Made by a program: the position numbers and the translations under genes. A stretch of 64,000 nt of DNA from Sinosporangium album (GTDB taxonomy: Bacteria > Actinomycetota > Actinomycetes > Streptosporangiales > Streptosporangiaceae): positions 1 through 64,000 of the forward strand of contig NZ_FNCN01000031.1 in the NCBI RefSeq assembly GCF_900100605.1. Reading direction: 5' to 3'. The notes beneath the pieces were generated by a model that saw only the letters and a list, made by a program, of their open reading frames with translations, ran no database searches and was not told the DNA's origin. Positions 15,442 to 24,562 of this stretch are shown piece after piece (the first letter of the stretch is position 1; each line of letters begins with the position of its first letter).

Positions 15442-15898
15442 GGCCAGCGCCCCGGGGTCGACCGCACCCGGGGCGCACCCCCGGAGCAGCGACCTGTGGC
15501 CCCGCGAGCTGGCGACGCGGGAGAGCGGAGGTCCCAGGATTGGGACAGTCCGTAATCTGGCCGTGACTGTCGGGGTGGAACGTGGCCATCGTCGCGATGT
15601 TCTCAGCAGCCACTTTCACCCTCAGTAGCGTGCATTGGTGACATGAACCCCACGCGTCCGCGTGGCCTCGGTGGGGCCCTGCCGTAGGCGGGAAGCAATG
15701 GGCGTATGGTGCTGTTACCAAAAGGTGATGAGAACCGCACCACCTGGAAGGGCTACCCGGGGATGACCAGTTTGGACGGTCCTGGGAGGATCGGCCGTGA
15801 GGTGCGTCCAGGTGGGCGCGCGGTCACAGTCCGAGCAAGTAGCCTTGGACAGGTTCTCTATCATCAACGCCGATCTGCGGAAGAGGGCGATTTCCGCC
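15442..15898. other. Intergenic region upstream of kgd
   Basis: These 457 bp have no supported gene. The last 180 bp are the probable kgd promoter and leader. An in-frame extension of kgd reaches back to 15797, but the family N-terminus ([20 protein letters not shown]) starts at the GTG at 15899, so the extension is probably untranslated leader. Confidence 0.5.
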
Positions 15899-18800
15899 GT
15901 GTCGTCTGAGTCGTCGCGGACAAACCCGCTGACAGCCTTCGGTCAGAACGAATGGCTTGTCGACGAGCTATACCAGAAGTATCTCCAAGATCCAGAGTCG
16001 GTCGACCGGGCCTGGTGGAACTTCTTTGCCGATTACCATCCCGACTATGGGCCGGGCCGTAACCCTGCCCGGGAGGCGACGACCGGAACGACGGCCGCCA
16101 CCTCCACTGCTGTGGCTCCACCCAAGGCCGCCCCCGCGGCTCCCCCGAAAACCCCCACACCTGCTCCCGCTCCGGCGGCAGCGCCTGCGGCCGTGAAGCC
16201 GAAGCCGGCGACGCCGGTGCCGGCGGGGGCGCAGGAGGTGCCGCTTAAGGGCGCCGCCGCGCGGACCGCCGCGAACATGGACGCTTCTCTCGTGGTGCCC
16301 ACCGCCACGAGTGTGCGCGCCGTGCCTGCCAAGCTGCTGATCGACAACCGGATCGTGATCAACAACCACCTGCTGCGGGGACGCGGCGGGAAGGTGTCGT
16401 TCACGCACATCATCGGTTACGCGGTGGTCAAGGCTCTCAAGGCCATGCCTGAGATGAACCACTCGTTCACCGAGGCGAACGGCAAGCCGGTGCTGGTGAA
16501 GCCGGAGCACGTTGCCCTCGGTCTGGCGATCGACGTGCAAAAGAGCGACGGCAGCCGCCAGCTCCTCGTGCCGTCGATCAAGGCCGCCGACGAGATGGAC
16601 TTCCGTCAGTTCTGGATGGCCTATGAAGAGGTCGTCCGCAAGGCCCGTTCGGGCAAGCTGACGGTGGACGACTTCATGGGCACGACGATCAGCCTGACGA
16701 ATCCGGGCACGATCGGCACGGTCCACTCCGTTCCGAGGCTGATGCCGGGCCAGGGCACGATCATCGGTGTCGGCGCGCTGGAATACCCCGCGGAATACCA
16801 GGGGGCTTCGCCGGAGACGCTGACGCGCCTGGCGGTGAGCAAGGTCCTGACGTTGACGTCGACCTACGACCACCGCATCATCCAGGGCGCGCAGTCGGGC
16901 GACTTCCTGCGCAGGATCCACCAGTTGCTGCTCGGCGGGGACGGGTTCTACGACGAGATCTTCGAGGCTCTGCGCATTCCGTATGAGCCGATCCGCTGGG
17001 TGCCTGACATCTCGGCGACGCACGACGACGATGTGGCGAAGTCCGCCCGCGTCATCGAGCTGATCCACGCGTACCGCGTGCGCGGTCATCTGATGGCCGA
17101 CACCGACCCGCTGGAATACCGCCAGCGCAAGCACCCCGACCTGGACATCCAGTCGCACGGTTTGACGCTCTGGGATCTGGAGCGCGAGTTCGCGACGGGC
17201 GGCTTCGGCGGCAAGGCGCTGATGAAGCTGCGCGAGATCCTCGGTGTGCTGCGCGACTCGTACTGCCGCACGGTCGGCATCGAGTACATGCACATCCAGG
17301 GTCCGGAGGAGCGGGCCTGGATCCAGGAGCGTGTGGAGCGCCCGCACACCAAGCCGGACCGCGAGGAGCAGATCAACACGCTGCGCCGGCTCAACACGGC
17401 CGAGGCGTTCGAGACGTTCCTGCAGACGAAGTTCGTGGGGCAGAAGCGATTCTCGCTGGAGGGCGGCGAGTCGCTGATTCCGCTGCTCGACTCGGTGATC
17501 TCCGCGGCGGCCGACGAGTCGCTTGACGAGGTCGTCATCGGCATGGCGCACCGCGGCCGTCTGAACGTGCTGGCGAACATCGTCGGCAAGTCCTACGGCC
17601 AGATCTTCGGGGAGTTCGAGGGCAATCTCGACCCGCGCAGCGCTCACGGTTCGGGTGACGTGAAATACCACCTGGGCGCCTCGGGCGACTTCATGTCGCA
17701 CGACGGCAAGAGGATCGTGGCGTCGGTGGTGGCGAACCCGTCGCACCTTGAGGCCGTCGACCCGGTTCTGGAAGGTGTGGTCCGGGCCAAGCAGGACCTG
17801 CTGGAGCGGGGCGAGGAGGGCTTCACGGTCCTGCCGGTGCTGGTGCACGGTGACGCGGCGTTCGCCGGTCAGGGCGTGGTCGCCGAGACGCTGCACCTGT
17901 CGCAGCTCCGCGGTTACCGCACCGGTGGCACGGTGCACATCGTGGTCAACAACCAGGTCGGCTTCACCACGTCGCCCGCTTCGTCCCGGTCGAGTGTCTA
18001 CGCGACCGACGTGGCGCGGATGATCCAGGCGCCGATCTTCCATGTGAACGGCGACGACCCGGAGGCCGTGGTCCGCGTGGGCCAGTTGGCGTTCGAGTAC
18101 CGCCAGGCGTTCCGCAAGGACGTCGTGATCGACCTCGTGTGCTACCGCCGCCGCGGCCACAACGAGGCCGACAACCCGAGCTTCACCCAGCCGTTGATGT
18201 ACGACTTGATCGACGCCAAGCGGTCCACCCGCAAGCTTTACACCGAGGCGCTGATCGGTCGGGGCGACATCACGGTGGAGGAGGCCGAGCAGGCGCTCCG
18301 CGACTACCAGGAGCAGCTTGAGCGGGCGTTCACCGAGACGCGTGAGGCTGCCAGGGAGAAGACGGGCGAGTTCGCGCGCCCGGTCGACCCCGAGGTGATC
18401 CCGTGGTCGCACAAGGACACCGCGTCCGCGATCAACGAGGAGACGGTCAAGCGGGTCGTCGACACGCAGCTCAACCTGCCTGATGGTTTCACCATTCACC
18501 CGAGGCTGGCGCCGGTGCTCCAGCGCCGCGGGGCGATGGTGGCCGACGACGCGATCGACTGGGCGACCGGCGAGATGCTGGCGTTCGGTTCGCTGCTGAT
18601 CGACGGCCACCCGGTGCGGCTGGTGGGCCAGGACTCCCGACGCGGCACGTTCGGCCAGCGCCACGCGGTGCTCGTCGACCGGGTCACGGGCGAGGATCAC
18701 ACGCCGCTGAAGTCGTTCAACCACGGCACGACGAAGTTCTACGTCTACGACTCGCTGCTGAGCGAGTTCGCGGCGATGGGCTTCGAGTACGGCTACAGCC

Positions 18801-19582
18801 TGGTCCGCCCGGAGGCCCTGGTCGCGTGGGAGGCCCAGTTCGGCGATTTCGCCAACGGCGCCCAGTCGATCATCGACGAGTTCATCTCGTCGGGCGAGCA
18901 GAAGTGGGGTCAGCGTTCGTCGGTCGTGCTGCTGCTGCCGCACGGCTACGAGGGCCAGGGCCCCGACCACTCGTCGGCCCGGATCGAGCGGTTCCTGCAG
19001 ATGTGCGCGCAGGACAACATGACGGTCGCCCAGCCGACGACTCCGGCGAACTACTTCCACCTGCTGCGCTGGCAGACGCTGTCGAACCGGCGCCGTCCGC
19101 TGGTGGTGTTCACGCCGAAGTCGCTGCTGCGGAGCAAGGCCGCGGCGTCGCCGATGGCGGACTTCACCTCTGGGGCGTTCCGTCCGGTGATCGGCGACAC
19201 GACGGTCGACGCGTCGGCGGTGCGGAGGGTCGTGCTCTGCTCCGGCAAGATCTACTACGACATCGCGGCGGCTAGAGACAAGCAGGGCCGTACGGATGTC
19301 GCAGTGGTCCGGTTGGAGCGTCTGTACCCGTTCCCCGCGAACCCGCTGCGGGAGGAGCTGTCGCGTTACGCCGGCGATGTCGAGCTGGTGTGGGCGCAGG
19401 ACGAGCCGGTCAACATGGGGCCGTGGCCGTTCCTGACGCTCAAGCTGGCCGAGAACCCCGACATGTTCGGCGGGCGTGGGCTCCGCAGGGTTTCCCGTAA
19501 GCCCAACTCGTCGCCGGCGGTCGGTTCGCACGCCGCGCACGAGCAGGAGCTGGTGGAAATGATCAAGGAGATCTTCAGCTAG
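15899..19582 (+). CDS. kgd: Multifunctional 2-oxoglutarate metabolism enzyme (OdhA/Kgd)
   Basis: This encodes a 1227-residue actinobacterial fusion of the E1 and E2-type parts of 2-oxoglutarate dehydrogenase, also able to act as ThDP-dependent 2-oxoglutarate decarboxylase or carboligase in the TCA cycle. Residues 1-40 are the E1 N-terminal segment ([16 protein letters not shown]). A Pro/Ala linker runs to about 115. An acyltransferase-like domain spans about 120-355 and ends in [20 protein letters not shown]. The ThDP-binding E1 part fills the remainder ([45 protein letters not shown]). The length matches the mycobacterial enzyme (about 1230). The N-terminal motif that recruits the GarA/OdhI regulator family cannot be judged here. 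A terminator follows at 19601. Confidence 0.97.
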   Translation: MSSESSRTNPLTAFGQNEWLVDELYQKYLQDPESVDRAWWNFFADYHPDYGPGRNPAREATTGTTAATSTAVAPPKAAPAAPPKTPTPAPAPAAAPAAVKPKPATPVPAGAQEVPLKGAAARTAANMDASLVVPTATSVRAVPAKLLIDNRIVINNHLLRGRGGKVSFTHIIGYAVVKALKAMPEMNHSFTEANGKPVLVKPEHVALGLAIDVQKSDGSRQLLVPSIKAADEMDFRQFWMAYEEVVRKARSGKLTVDDFMGTTISLTNPGTIGTVHSVPRLMPGQGTIIGVGALEYPAEYQGASPETLTRLAVSKVLTLTSTYDHRIIQGAQSGDFLRRIHQLLLGGDGFYDEIFEALRIPYEPIRWVPDISATHDDDVAKSARVIELIHAYRVRGHLMADTDPLEYRQRKHPDLDIQSHGLTLWDLEREFATGGFGGKALMKLREILGVLRDSYCRTVGIEYMHIQGPEERAWIQERVERPHTKPDREEQINTLRRLNTAEAFETFLQTKFVGQKRFSLEGGESLIPLLDSVISAAADESLDEVVIGMAHRGRLNVLANIVGKSYGQIFGEFEGNLDPRSAHGSGDVKYHLGASGDFMSHDGKRIVASVVANPSHLEAVDPVLEGVVRAKQDLLERGEEGFTVLPVLVHGDAAFAGQGVVAETLHLSQLRGYRTGGTVHIVVNNQVGFTTSPASSRSSVYATDVARMIQAPIFHVNGDDPEAVVRVGQLAFEYRQAFRKDVVIDLVCYRRRGHNEADNPSFTQPLMYDLIDAKRSTRKLYTEALIGRGDITVEEAEQALRDYQEQLERAFTETREAAREKTGEFARPVDPEVIPWSHKDTASAINEETVKRVVDTQLNLPDGFTIHPRLAPVLQRRGAMVADDAIDWATGEMLAFGSLLIDGHPVRLVGQDSRRGTFGQRHAVLVDRVTGEDHTPLKSFNHGTTKFYVYDSLLSEFAAMGFEYGYSLVRPEALVAWEAQFGDFANGAQSIIDEFISSGEQKWGQRSSVVLLLPHGYEGQGPDHSSARIERFLQMCAQDNMTVAQPTTPANYFHLLRWQTLSNRRRPLVVFTPKSLLRSKAAASPMADFTSGAFRPVIGDTTVDASAVRRVVLCSGKIYYDIAAARDKQGRTDVAVVRLERLYPFPANPLREELSRYAGDVELVWAQDEPVNMGPWPFLTLKLAENPDMFGGRGLRRVSRKPNSSPAVGSHAAHEQELVEMIKEIFS

Positions 19583-19599
19583 GCACGCTCTTCAGAAGG

Positions 19600-19631
19600 T
19601 CCCCCGCGATCGCCCACGCGGGGGGCTTTCT
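19600..19631 (+). terminator. Terminator after kgd
   Basis: A CCCCCGCG / CGCGGGGG stem (19601-19608 with 19617-19624) and an 8-nt loop lie 18 bp after the kgd stop, followed by GCTTTCTCG. It is the typical GC-rich hairpin of this organism's terminators. Confidence 0.8.
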
Positions 19632-19659
19632 CGTTCCATGGCCCACGATGCTTCGATGG

Positions 19660-19714
19660 CCCGTCAAGGCCCGTCAAGATTCCGTGGCCCGTCAAGATTC
19701 CGTAGCCCGTCAAA
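19660..19714. repeat. Short tandem repeat before DUF6104 gene
   Basis: The unit GGCCCGTCAAGATTCCGT (18 bp) recurs about 2.5 times, with flanking partial copies of GCCCGTCAAG, directly upstream of the ribosome binding site of the 58-residue protein. It may alter the leader length by slippage. Confidence 0.7.
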
Positions 19715-19729
19715 GGAGGATTTCTCACC

Positions 19730-19906
19730 ATGTACTTCACCGATCGCGGCATCGAAGAGCTGGTTCAGCGGCGCGGCGAGGAGGAGGTCGGCATGCTGTG
19801 GCTGGCCGAGCGCCTGCGCGAGTTCGTGGATCTCAACCCGGAGTTCGAGACCCCTGTCGAGCGCCTCGCGACGTGGCTGGCCCGTCTGGACGACGACGAG
19901 GACTGA
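19730..19906 (+). CDS. DUF6104 family small protein
   Basis: This encodes a 58-residue acidic protein that starts MYFTDRGIEELVQRRGEEEV and continues MLWLAERLREFVDLNPEFET, then VERLATWLARLDDDED. It is the small conserved actinobacterial family now labelled DUF6104, of unknown function and commonly found next to kgd. A strong ribosome binding site (AAAGGAGGA) lies 9 bp upstream of the ATG, and the length is standard for the family. The sequence predicts a helical bundle with no membrane segment and no catalytic motif. Conservation beside kgd hints at a role in central metabolism or its control, which is not demonstrated. Confidence 0.85.
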   Translation: MYFTDRGIEELVQRRGEEEVGMLWLAERLREFVDLNPEFETPVERLATWLARLDDDED

Positions 19907-19935
19907 TCACCCCACCGCCACCGAAGCCACCACCG

Positions 19936-19978
19936 AACGCGATACATCTTGACTTTTCCCAAACGCGACATATCGTGT
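19936..19978. promoter_or_regulatory. Putative PadR operator/promoter
   Basis: Two related elements, ACGCGATACAT and ACGCGACATATCGTG, lie 45-90 bp before the DUF4097 gene. The second is an imperfect palindrome (CGCGA...TCGTG). PadR proteins that pair with DUF4097 genes commonly autoregulate through AT-centred palindromes of this kind, so this is the best candidate operator. Confidence 0.5.
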
Positions 19979-20022
19979 TGGGTATCGGTGGTTTCTCGTC
20001 TTTGGTGAAGGACAGACAGACC

Positions 20023-20820
20023 ATGCCTCAGTGGACGGTGGACAGACCCCAGCAGTTCACGTTCGACGCGGTGACGGCGTTGAACGTGCGGATCGTGGCC
20101 GGGAGAGTCGCGGTGCTGGCGAGCGACGGCCCGCCATCGCTGGAGGTGACCGAGGTGGGCTCCCCGCCGTTGATCGTCACGCAGGGCGACGACGGCGCGC
20201 TCACGGTCACCTACAGGGATCTGACGTGGGACGGCGTCCTCGGTTGGCTGCGGCCGGGCAACCGGTCGACGACCCTGTCGCTGACGGTGCCGAAGACCTG
20301 CGCGGTGCATCTCGGGGTGATCAGCGCCTCGGCGCTGGTCGCGGGCGTGGAGAGGCAGACGAAGGTCAAGAGCGTCAGCGGCGATATCGTGCTCGACGGG
20401 GTGAGCGGGGAGGTGCAGGCCGAAACGGTGTCCGGCTCCCTGGAAAGCCGGTTCCTCACCGGTGACCTCTACTTCACCAGCCTCGCCGGTGAGCTGACCA
20501 TCGCCGACGGGACCCCGCGCAGGCTGCGCGCCAACACGGCCTCGGGACGCATCACCGCCGATCTCGTCCTCACCCCCACCGGGCACGTGACGCTGAACAG
20601 CGTGTCCGGTTCCGTCCTCGTACGGCTGCCGCACAAGGTGGACACCGACGTCACGCTGCGTTCGACGACGGGCCAGTTGAGCACGGGGTTCAGCGAACTC
20701 GTCAGCAGCGAGAAAGCCGCCGGCCGCTCCCTATCGGGCCGTCTCGGCGGAGGCATGGCCTCCCTCAGCGCCACCACCATGTCCGGAGACATCACACTGC
20801 TTCAAGGAGAAGACCGATGA
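20023..20820 (+). CDS. DUF4097 beta-strand repeat protein
   Basis: This encodes a 265-residue protein made almost entirely of short repeating beta strands with the DUF4097 signature (TKVKSVSGDIVLDGVSGEVQ, AETVSGSLESRF, NTASGRITADLV, NSVSGSVLVRLP, SATTMSGDITLL), i.e. a right-handed beta-helix of SxSGxI rungs. No signal peptide or membrane helix is visible, so it is probably cytoplasmic or surface-associated by partner. The ATG at 20023 (AAGGA about 10 bp upstream) is preferred to the upstream frame. It overlaps the PadR gene by 4 bp (ATGA), so the two are translationally coupled. The family is often adjacent to PadR regulators and induced by envelope stress. Molecular function is unknown. Confidence 0.85.
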   Translation: MPQWTVDRPQQFTFDAVTALNVRIVAGRVAVLASDGPPSLEVTEVGSPPLIVTQGDDGALTVTYRDLTWDGVLGWLRPGNRSTTLSLTVPKTCAVHLGVISASALVAGVERQTKVKSVSGDIVLDGVSGEVQAETVSGSLESRFLTGDLYFTSLAGELTIADGTPRRLRANTASGRITADLVLTPTGHVTLNSVSGSVLVRLPHKVDTDVTLRSTTGQLSTGFSELVSSEKAAGRSLSGRLGGGMASLSATTMSGDITLLQGEDR

Positions 20821-21608
20821 GCCCGGTTTTCGGCCACGGACGACTGCGGCTCTACCTCCTCAGGCTGCTGGAGGAGAGCCCCAAACACGGCTACGAGGTG
20901 ATCCGGCTCCTGCAGGACCGCTTCCTCGGCGTCTACTCGCCCTCCCCTGGGACGATTTATCCAAGGCTGGCCCGTCTGGAGGAGGAGGGCCTCGTCACCC
21001 ACGAGGTCATCGCGGGCAAAAAGGTCTTCTCCATCACCGACAAGGGCCGCGCCGAACTGCACGCGCGCGTGGACGAGCTGGACGAGCTGGAGCAGGAGAT
21101 CTCCGACTCGGTCCGCGACATCGCCCGCGAGGTCAAAGAGGACGTCCGCGCCACGGTCCGGTCGCTGCGCGATGAGCTGACCCAGATGGCGAAGGACGTG
21201 CGGCGCGAGGGCGCCGAGTCGGCCCGGCGGACCTGGCAGGGCCAGCAGGAGGATATGCGCCGGGTCCGGGAGCAGCAGAAGGAGGAATGGGAGCGGACCA
21301 AGGAGCGCCACCGCACGGAACGCGAGGAATGGGCGGAGCGCGTGCGGTCCTGGCAGAGCCAGGCCAGCCGGCACGGGCAGGAGCTGCGGGACATCCTGAC
21401 GGGCATGTGGTCCGACCTCAGCGACGCCGCGGCCAACCGCAAGACCCACGCCGACCTCGACGCCGAGCTCGGCGCCGCCCTCGCCGACTTCGTGGCCCTG
21501 GTCCGCAAGGAGGCCGACGCCGAGCGTCTCTCCACCGAGACCGTGGACGAGGTGCGTGCCGTTCTCGACGAGACGGCCGCGCGGATGCGCGACATCCTCC
21601 GCGCCTGA
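20817..21608 (+). CDS. PadR family transcriptional regulator with long coiled-coil tail
   Basis: This encodes a 263-residue protein. Residues 1-90 form the PadR winged helix (LLRLLEESPKHGYEVIRLLQ, YSPSPGTIYPRLARLEEEGL, GKKVFSITDKGRAEL). Residues about 90-190 are a long charged coiled coil (DELDELEQEISDSVRDIARE, EEWERTKERHRTEREEW), much longer than the single dimerisation helix of classical PadR proteins. The tail ends in another helical segment. It overlaps the DUF4097 gene and presumably represses the operon from the sites near 19940-19975. The coiled coil may bind the DUF4097 protein or a membrane signal; that part is inference. Confidence 0.9.
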   Translation: MSPVFGHGRLRLYLLRLLEESPKHGYEVIRLLQDRFLGVYSPSPGTIYPRLARLEEEGLVTHEVIAGKKVFSITDKGRAELHARVDELDELEQEISDSVRDIAREVKEDVRATVRSLRDELTQMAKDVRREGAESARRTWQGQQEDMRRVREQQKEEWERTKERHRTEREEWAERVRSWQSQASRHGQELRDILTGMWSDLSDAAANRKTHADLDAELGAALADFVALVRKEADAERLSTETVDEVRAVLDETAARMRDILRA

Positions 21609-21775
21609 ACTCCGCGCCTGAACTCCGCGACGACTGGCCTGTACGGCCGGCGGCCCGCTCCCCCGGCGTCCCCTCGGGGCCTTACCAGGCGCTGCCGCGC
21701 CGAGGGCCAGGAGCAGGGGGACCCGCGTCGATGACGTCCGGGCACATCCGGATCATGCCACGACGGACGCGGACC

Positions 21776-21813
21776 GGAAGGCCACCGACGGAGTACCTCC
21801 GCAGTGGCCTTCC
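21776..21813. terminator. Bidirectional terminator between padR and SSI gene
   Basis: A 10-bp perfect stem GGAAGGCCAC / GTGGCCTTCC (21776-21785 with 21804-21813) encloses a smaller GGAG-TAC-CTCC hairpin. It lies between two convergent genes, 22 bp from the stop of the inhibitor gene. Confidence 0.75.
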
Positions 21814-21835
21814 AGGCGCGCGTCCCCCGCGGCGT

Positions 21836-22402
21836 TCAGAACGCGAACACCGACCCGGCCATGATGTTCAGGTCGCACGCGTTGCCGAAGGTGTGCTGGT
21901 AGCGGATGAGCTTCCCGTCCCACGTGCCGGTCGCGGTGACCGTCACCGGGTCGTAGATCGCCGGGCAGAGCATGCCCTTGGCGGGCTCCACCTTGGCCGG
22001 GTCGCCGCCCGCCTCGTCCAGCGCGCGGCACGCCGCCGCCGAGGTGGGGCGGTCACCGGTGGTGGAGCGGCACACGAGCATCGTGTGCCGGTCTGCGGGG
22101 AAGGGCTCGGCCCCCTTGGCGAAGGTCAGCAGCAGCGCCCTGGTGATCCGCCGGGGCGGAGCGGGTTTGGATGGGTACGGCTTGCCCGGCTGGGAGATCT
22201 GGGCCCCGGGATGTCCCGGCAGCACCTGGTGGTCCGGGCCGAGCGTCGGCCCCGACGGCTGCCAGGGCCTCGTCGAGCCCGGCGGCTGCGGCTTCGTTTC
22301 GGCCTGTGCCGTACCTGTCAGGAGGGCTGCCGAGCCGACCAGGGCAGCGCCGCCGGACATAACGGCCAGACATGCGGTCGTGTGGCGTATGAGACGTCGC
22401 AT
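21836..22402 (-). CDS. Subtilisin inhibitor-like (SSI family, I16) secreted protein
   Basis: This encodes a 188-residue preprotein: signal peptide 1-34 (ends GTAQA), then a Pro-rich spacer (35-85), then the SSI fold. Diagnostic parts are LLLTFAKG, LVCRSTTGDRPTSAAACRAL, GMLCPAIYDPVTVTATGTW and the ending NACDLNIMAGSVFAF. The four cysteines (111, 125, 146, 176) correspond to the two SSI disulfides. By alignment to SSI (CP-Met73-Val-YDP), the reactive-site P1 residue here is Ala148 with Ile at P1', so a subtilisin- or elastase-type target is more likely than trypsin. The Pro-rich spacer before the domain is longer than in the 113-residue SSI. It is transcribed divergently from the four trypsin-like paralogues at 22.7-29.0 kb, possible targets. 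Confidence 0.93.
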   Translation of the reverse strand: MRRLIRHTTACLAVMSGGAALVGSAALLTGTAQAETKPQPPGSTRPWQPSGPTLGPDHQVLPGHPGAQISQPGKPYPSKPAPPRRITRALLLTFAKGAEPFPADRHTMLVCRSTTGDRPTSAAACRALDEAGGDPAKVEPAKGMLCPAIYDPVTVTATGTWDGKLIRYQHTFGNACDLNIMAGSVFAF

Positions 22403-22722
22403 CGAATCCCCCGATTCCCGATGACGTCGAACGCCTGCCCACTCTGGCGCACGAGGGCGGCACCGACAACAACCGACGCTCCCCCGACACGGGTGAATGT
22501 GACGTGATCACTTGGCCGGACGGTTCCCTCAGCTCGGTAACGAACTGATATCGGTACATGTCGTAGTCCGGTTTGTGGGTTTATGCGAAAGATCACACTG
22601 TTACGGTCACATCTTGTCTCTTTACGTAAGCATGGAATGCCGTGAGCGTTCCATGACCGAAGCGGCGAGGCGCATCCGCAGCACCTCTACCTCAGCCCGC
22701 CGCCGACGAAGCAAGGAGCAAG
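22403..22722. promoter_or_regulatory. Divergent promoter region, inhibitor / protease A
   Basis: These 320 bp separate the inhibitor gene (minus strand) from the first protease gene (plus strand) and must hold both promoters. The stretch 22550-22640 is locally AT-richer. Two TCACA units (near 22594 and 22611, direct orientation) are visible. I cannot assign -10/-35 boxes with confidence. AAGGAG precedes the ATG at 22723. Confidence 0.5.
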
Positions 22723-24252
22723 ATGAAAACCCGAGCACAGCGCCTGGCCCTCCCCCTCGGCGGAGCCCTCATCGCGACCGGCCTGGTCGGCGGCGCACTC
22801 GCCGCCCCCGCCGGCGCCGCGGCCCCCAAGGACAGGAAGTCCGTCACGCTCGCGGCTTCAGGAGAGGCGAAGGCCATCGCCACCACCTGGACGTCCAGCA
22901 AGCTGAAGACCGCCAAGAGCTACCTCTCGGACTCCTCGGCCTCCGGCAGACTCCAGAAGAGCGCCACCCCCGCCGCCGCCGACGGCAAGCCCGGCGCGAT
23001 CGCCCCCACCGGCAAGAGCAGCAGCAGCTCCGGCAGGTCCAAGAACGTCAACCTGCCCACGACGGTCGGCAAGGTGTTCTTCGAAGTCAACGGCAAGCCG
23101 TACTGGTGCTCGGCGTCGGCCGTGCAGTCGAAGTACAAGAACCTGATCGCCACCGCCGGCCACTGCGTCTACCGGACGGAACTCAACAAGACCGTCGACA
23201 ACTTCGTCTTCATCCCCGGCTATCACCAGGGGAAGGCGCCCTTCGGGATCTACGTGGGCGCCAAGATGCACACCCACTACGACTTCGACGTCTACGAGGA
23301 CTACGACAAGGACTACGCCTTCGTCAATGTCTACAACGGCGTCAAGCAGACCGGTGTCAACGAAGTGAACCGCGCCGAGTACGACGCCTGGAAGGGCGTC
23401 AAGTACACCGAGGACAAGGAGATCGGCGAGGAGGCCTACAAGGAGGGCGTCGACCGGTACGGCCCGGCCGGCCCGTACTTCGCGAAGTCCGAGAAGAAAT
23501 CGGAGAACGTCGGCCCGTCCTACCCGGGTGCGCTGGCCTCGAAGGTCGAGGTCACCGAGCTGACCTACGAGCGGGCTCCGAAGCAGTCGCACGACCCCGA
23601 CGACAAGGAGCCGAACGGCACCCGCCACTCGACCGAGACCACCGCCCTCACCGAGCCGGAATACGAGCGCCTGCTGCGTGACAAGGCCGCCGGCAAGGTG
23701 CCGGGCAAGGTGTGGAAGGACAGCACGGGCTTCCACCTCACGCAGTACTACCTCTTCCAGTGGATCAAGGAGACGACGAACACCACGTATTACGTCTCCC
23801 GGTTCTACGTGAAGGTCTTCGCCGACGCCGGCAGGCTCGGCGACAACGTCGGCGGGCAGGGCTTCGCCTGGAACCAGCGCGGCGGTAAGAAGGTGTTCGC
23901 CTTCGGCTACCCGACCGCGGCGCACCTCGACGGCGACAAGGTCTACAGCGGCGAAACGATGAAGTGGTGCTACGGCACGACCGTCGCGGCTCCCACCGTA
24001 CGGAAGTACAAGGCCGAGGAACACCGGGCGATCAAGTGCGCCTTCACCCCCGGCGCGAGCGGCGGGCCGTTCCTGATGAACTACTCAAGCGCCAAGCGCC
24101 AGGGCTATCTGAATGGTGTGGTGAGCCTCACGCTCGACAGCGATGGCAACAAGCGCTACGACCGCGTGACGACCCCGTACTTCGACGGTGAGACCTACGC
24201 CATCTACAAGCACGCGGCGAACCTATGGACGCCGAAGCTCTCAAGCCGATAA
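22723..24252 (+). CDS. Secreted trypsin-like serine protease, paralogue A (intact triad)
   Basis: This encodes a 509-residue exported protein with a signal peptide over residues 1-33 (GGALAAPAGAAA), a Lys/Ser/Ala-rich propeptide-like segment to about 110, then a chymotrypsin-fold domain. Catalytic residues read as His147 (ATAGHCVY), Asp197 (DYDKDYAFV) and Ser446 (GASGGPF). Four cysteines (WCSAS, GHC, KWCYGT, IKCAF) can form the usual active-site disulfide and a second one near the specificity pocket. About 150 extra, highly charged residues between Asp and Ser make it much longer than standard trypsins (about 220-residue domain). The ATG has AAGGAG upstream. It is the first of four tandem paralogues sharing the block NLPTTVGKVFF and the segment HYDFDVYEDYD. 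Substrate is unknown. Confidence 0.93.
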   Translation: MKTRAQRLALPLGGALIATGLVGGALAAPAGAAAPKDRKSVTLAASGEAKAIATTWTSSKLKTAKSYLSDSSASGRLQKSATPAAADGKPGAIAPTGKSSSSSGRSKNVNLPTTVGKVFFEVNGKPYWCSASAVQSKYKNLIATAGHCVYRTELNKTVDNFVFIPGYHQGKAPFGIYVGAKMHTHYDFDVYEDYDKDYAFVNVYNGVKQTGVNEVNRAEYDAWKGVKYTEDKEIGEEAYKEGVDRYGPAGPYFAKSEKKSENVGPSYPGALASKVEVTELTYERAPKQSHDPDDKEPNGTRHSTETTALTEPEYERLLRDKAAGKVPGKVWKDSTGFHLTQYYLFQWIKETTNTTYYVSRFYVKVFADAGRLGDNVGGQGFAWNQRGGKKVFAFGYPTAAHLDGDKVYSGETMKWCYGTTVAAPTVRKYKAEEHRAIKCAFTPGASGGPFLMNYSSAKRQGYLNGVVSLTLDSDGNKRYDRVTTPYFDGETYAIYKHAANLWTPKLSSR

Positions 24253-24376
24253 TCCGAAATGATCAATGAGCGCCTTTCCATTCGCCGCCGCGATGGCCGT
24301 CCGGCCTGCTCAGACGGCTACTGAATCGACCGATCGGTCACGGTCGGCAGGCACGGAAAAGCGCTCGGTGAAGTCG

Positions 24377-24408
24377 GTGGAGAGATCTGTCTAATCCGAT
24401 CTCTCCAC
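24377..24408. terminator. Inverted repeat / likely terminator after protease A
   Basis: An 11-bp perfect stem GGTGGAGAGATC-type / GATCTCTCCAC (24377-24387 with 24398-24408) and a 10-nt loop lie about 125 bp after the stop of paralogue A, in the 310-bp gap before paralogue B. The rest of that gap is unremarkable leader sequence with a GAAAGG ribosome binding site before 24563. Confidence 0.55.
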
Positions 24409-24562
24409 TGCTTCACACCCCTCTTACACAGAGAAATGCAAGCTTGATCAGGTAACAGAGTGAACCCAGATCATGCCGACAAGCTATCCGGATCCAAGTT
24501 GATCTGGAAAAATCACCGCTTACAGTTGCACAACCCCCACTGATCTTGAAAGGTCCGGCCCC

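Noticed and set aside
15968-19540. A 1190-codon open frame on the minus strand opposite kgd
   Set aside because: It mirrors the codon bias of kgd, has no recognisable domain and is low-complexity (Arg, Leu, Val rich); it is a GC-driven shadow.
22494-22515. GTGATCAC palindrome before protease A as a Crp site
   Set aside because: Half-sites are fused with no N6 spacer, so it does not match the Crp consensus seen before paralogue C.
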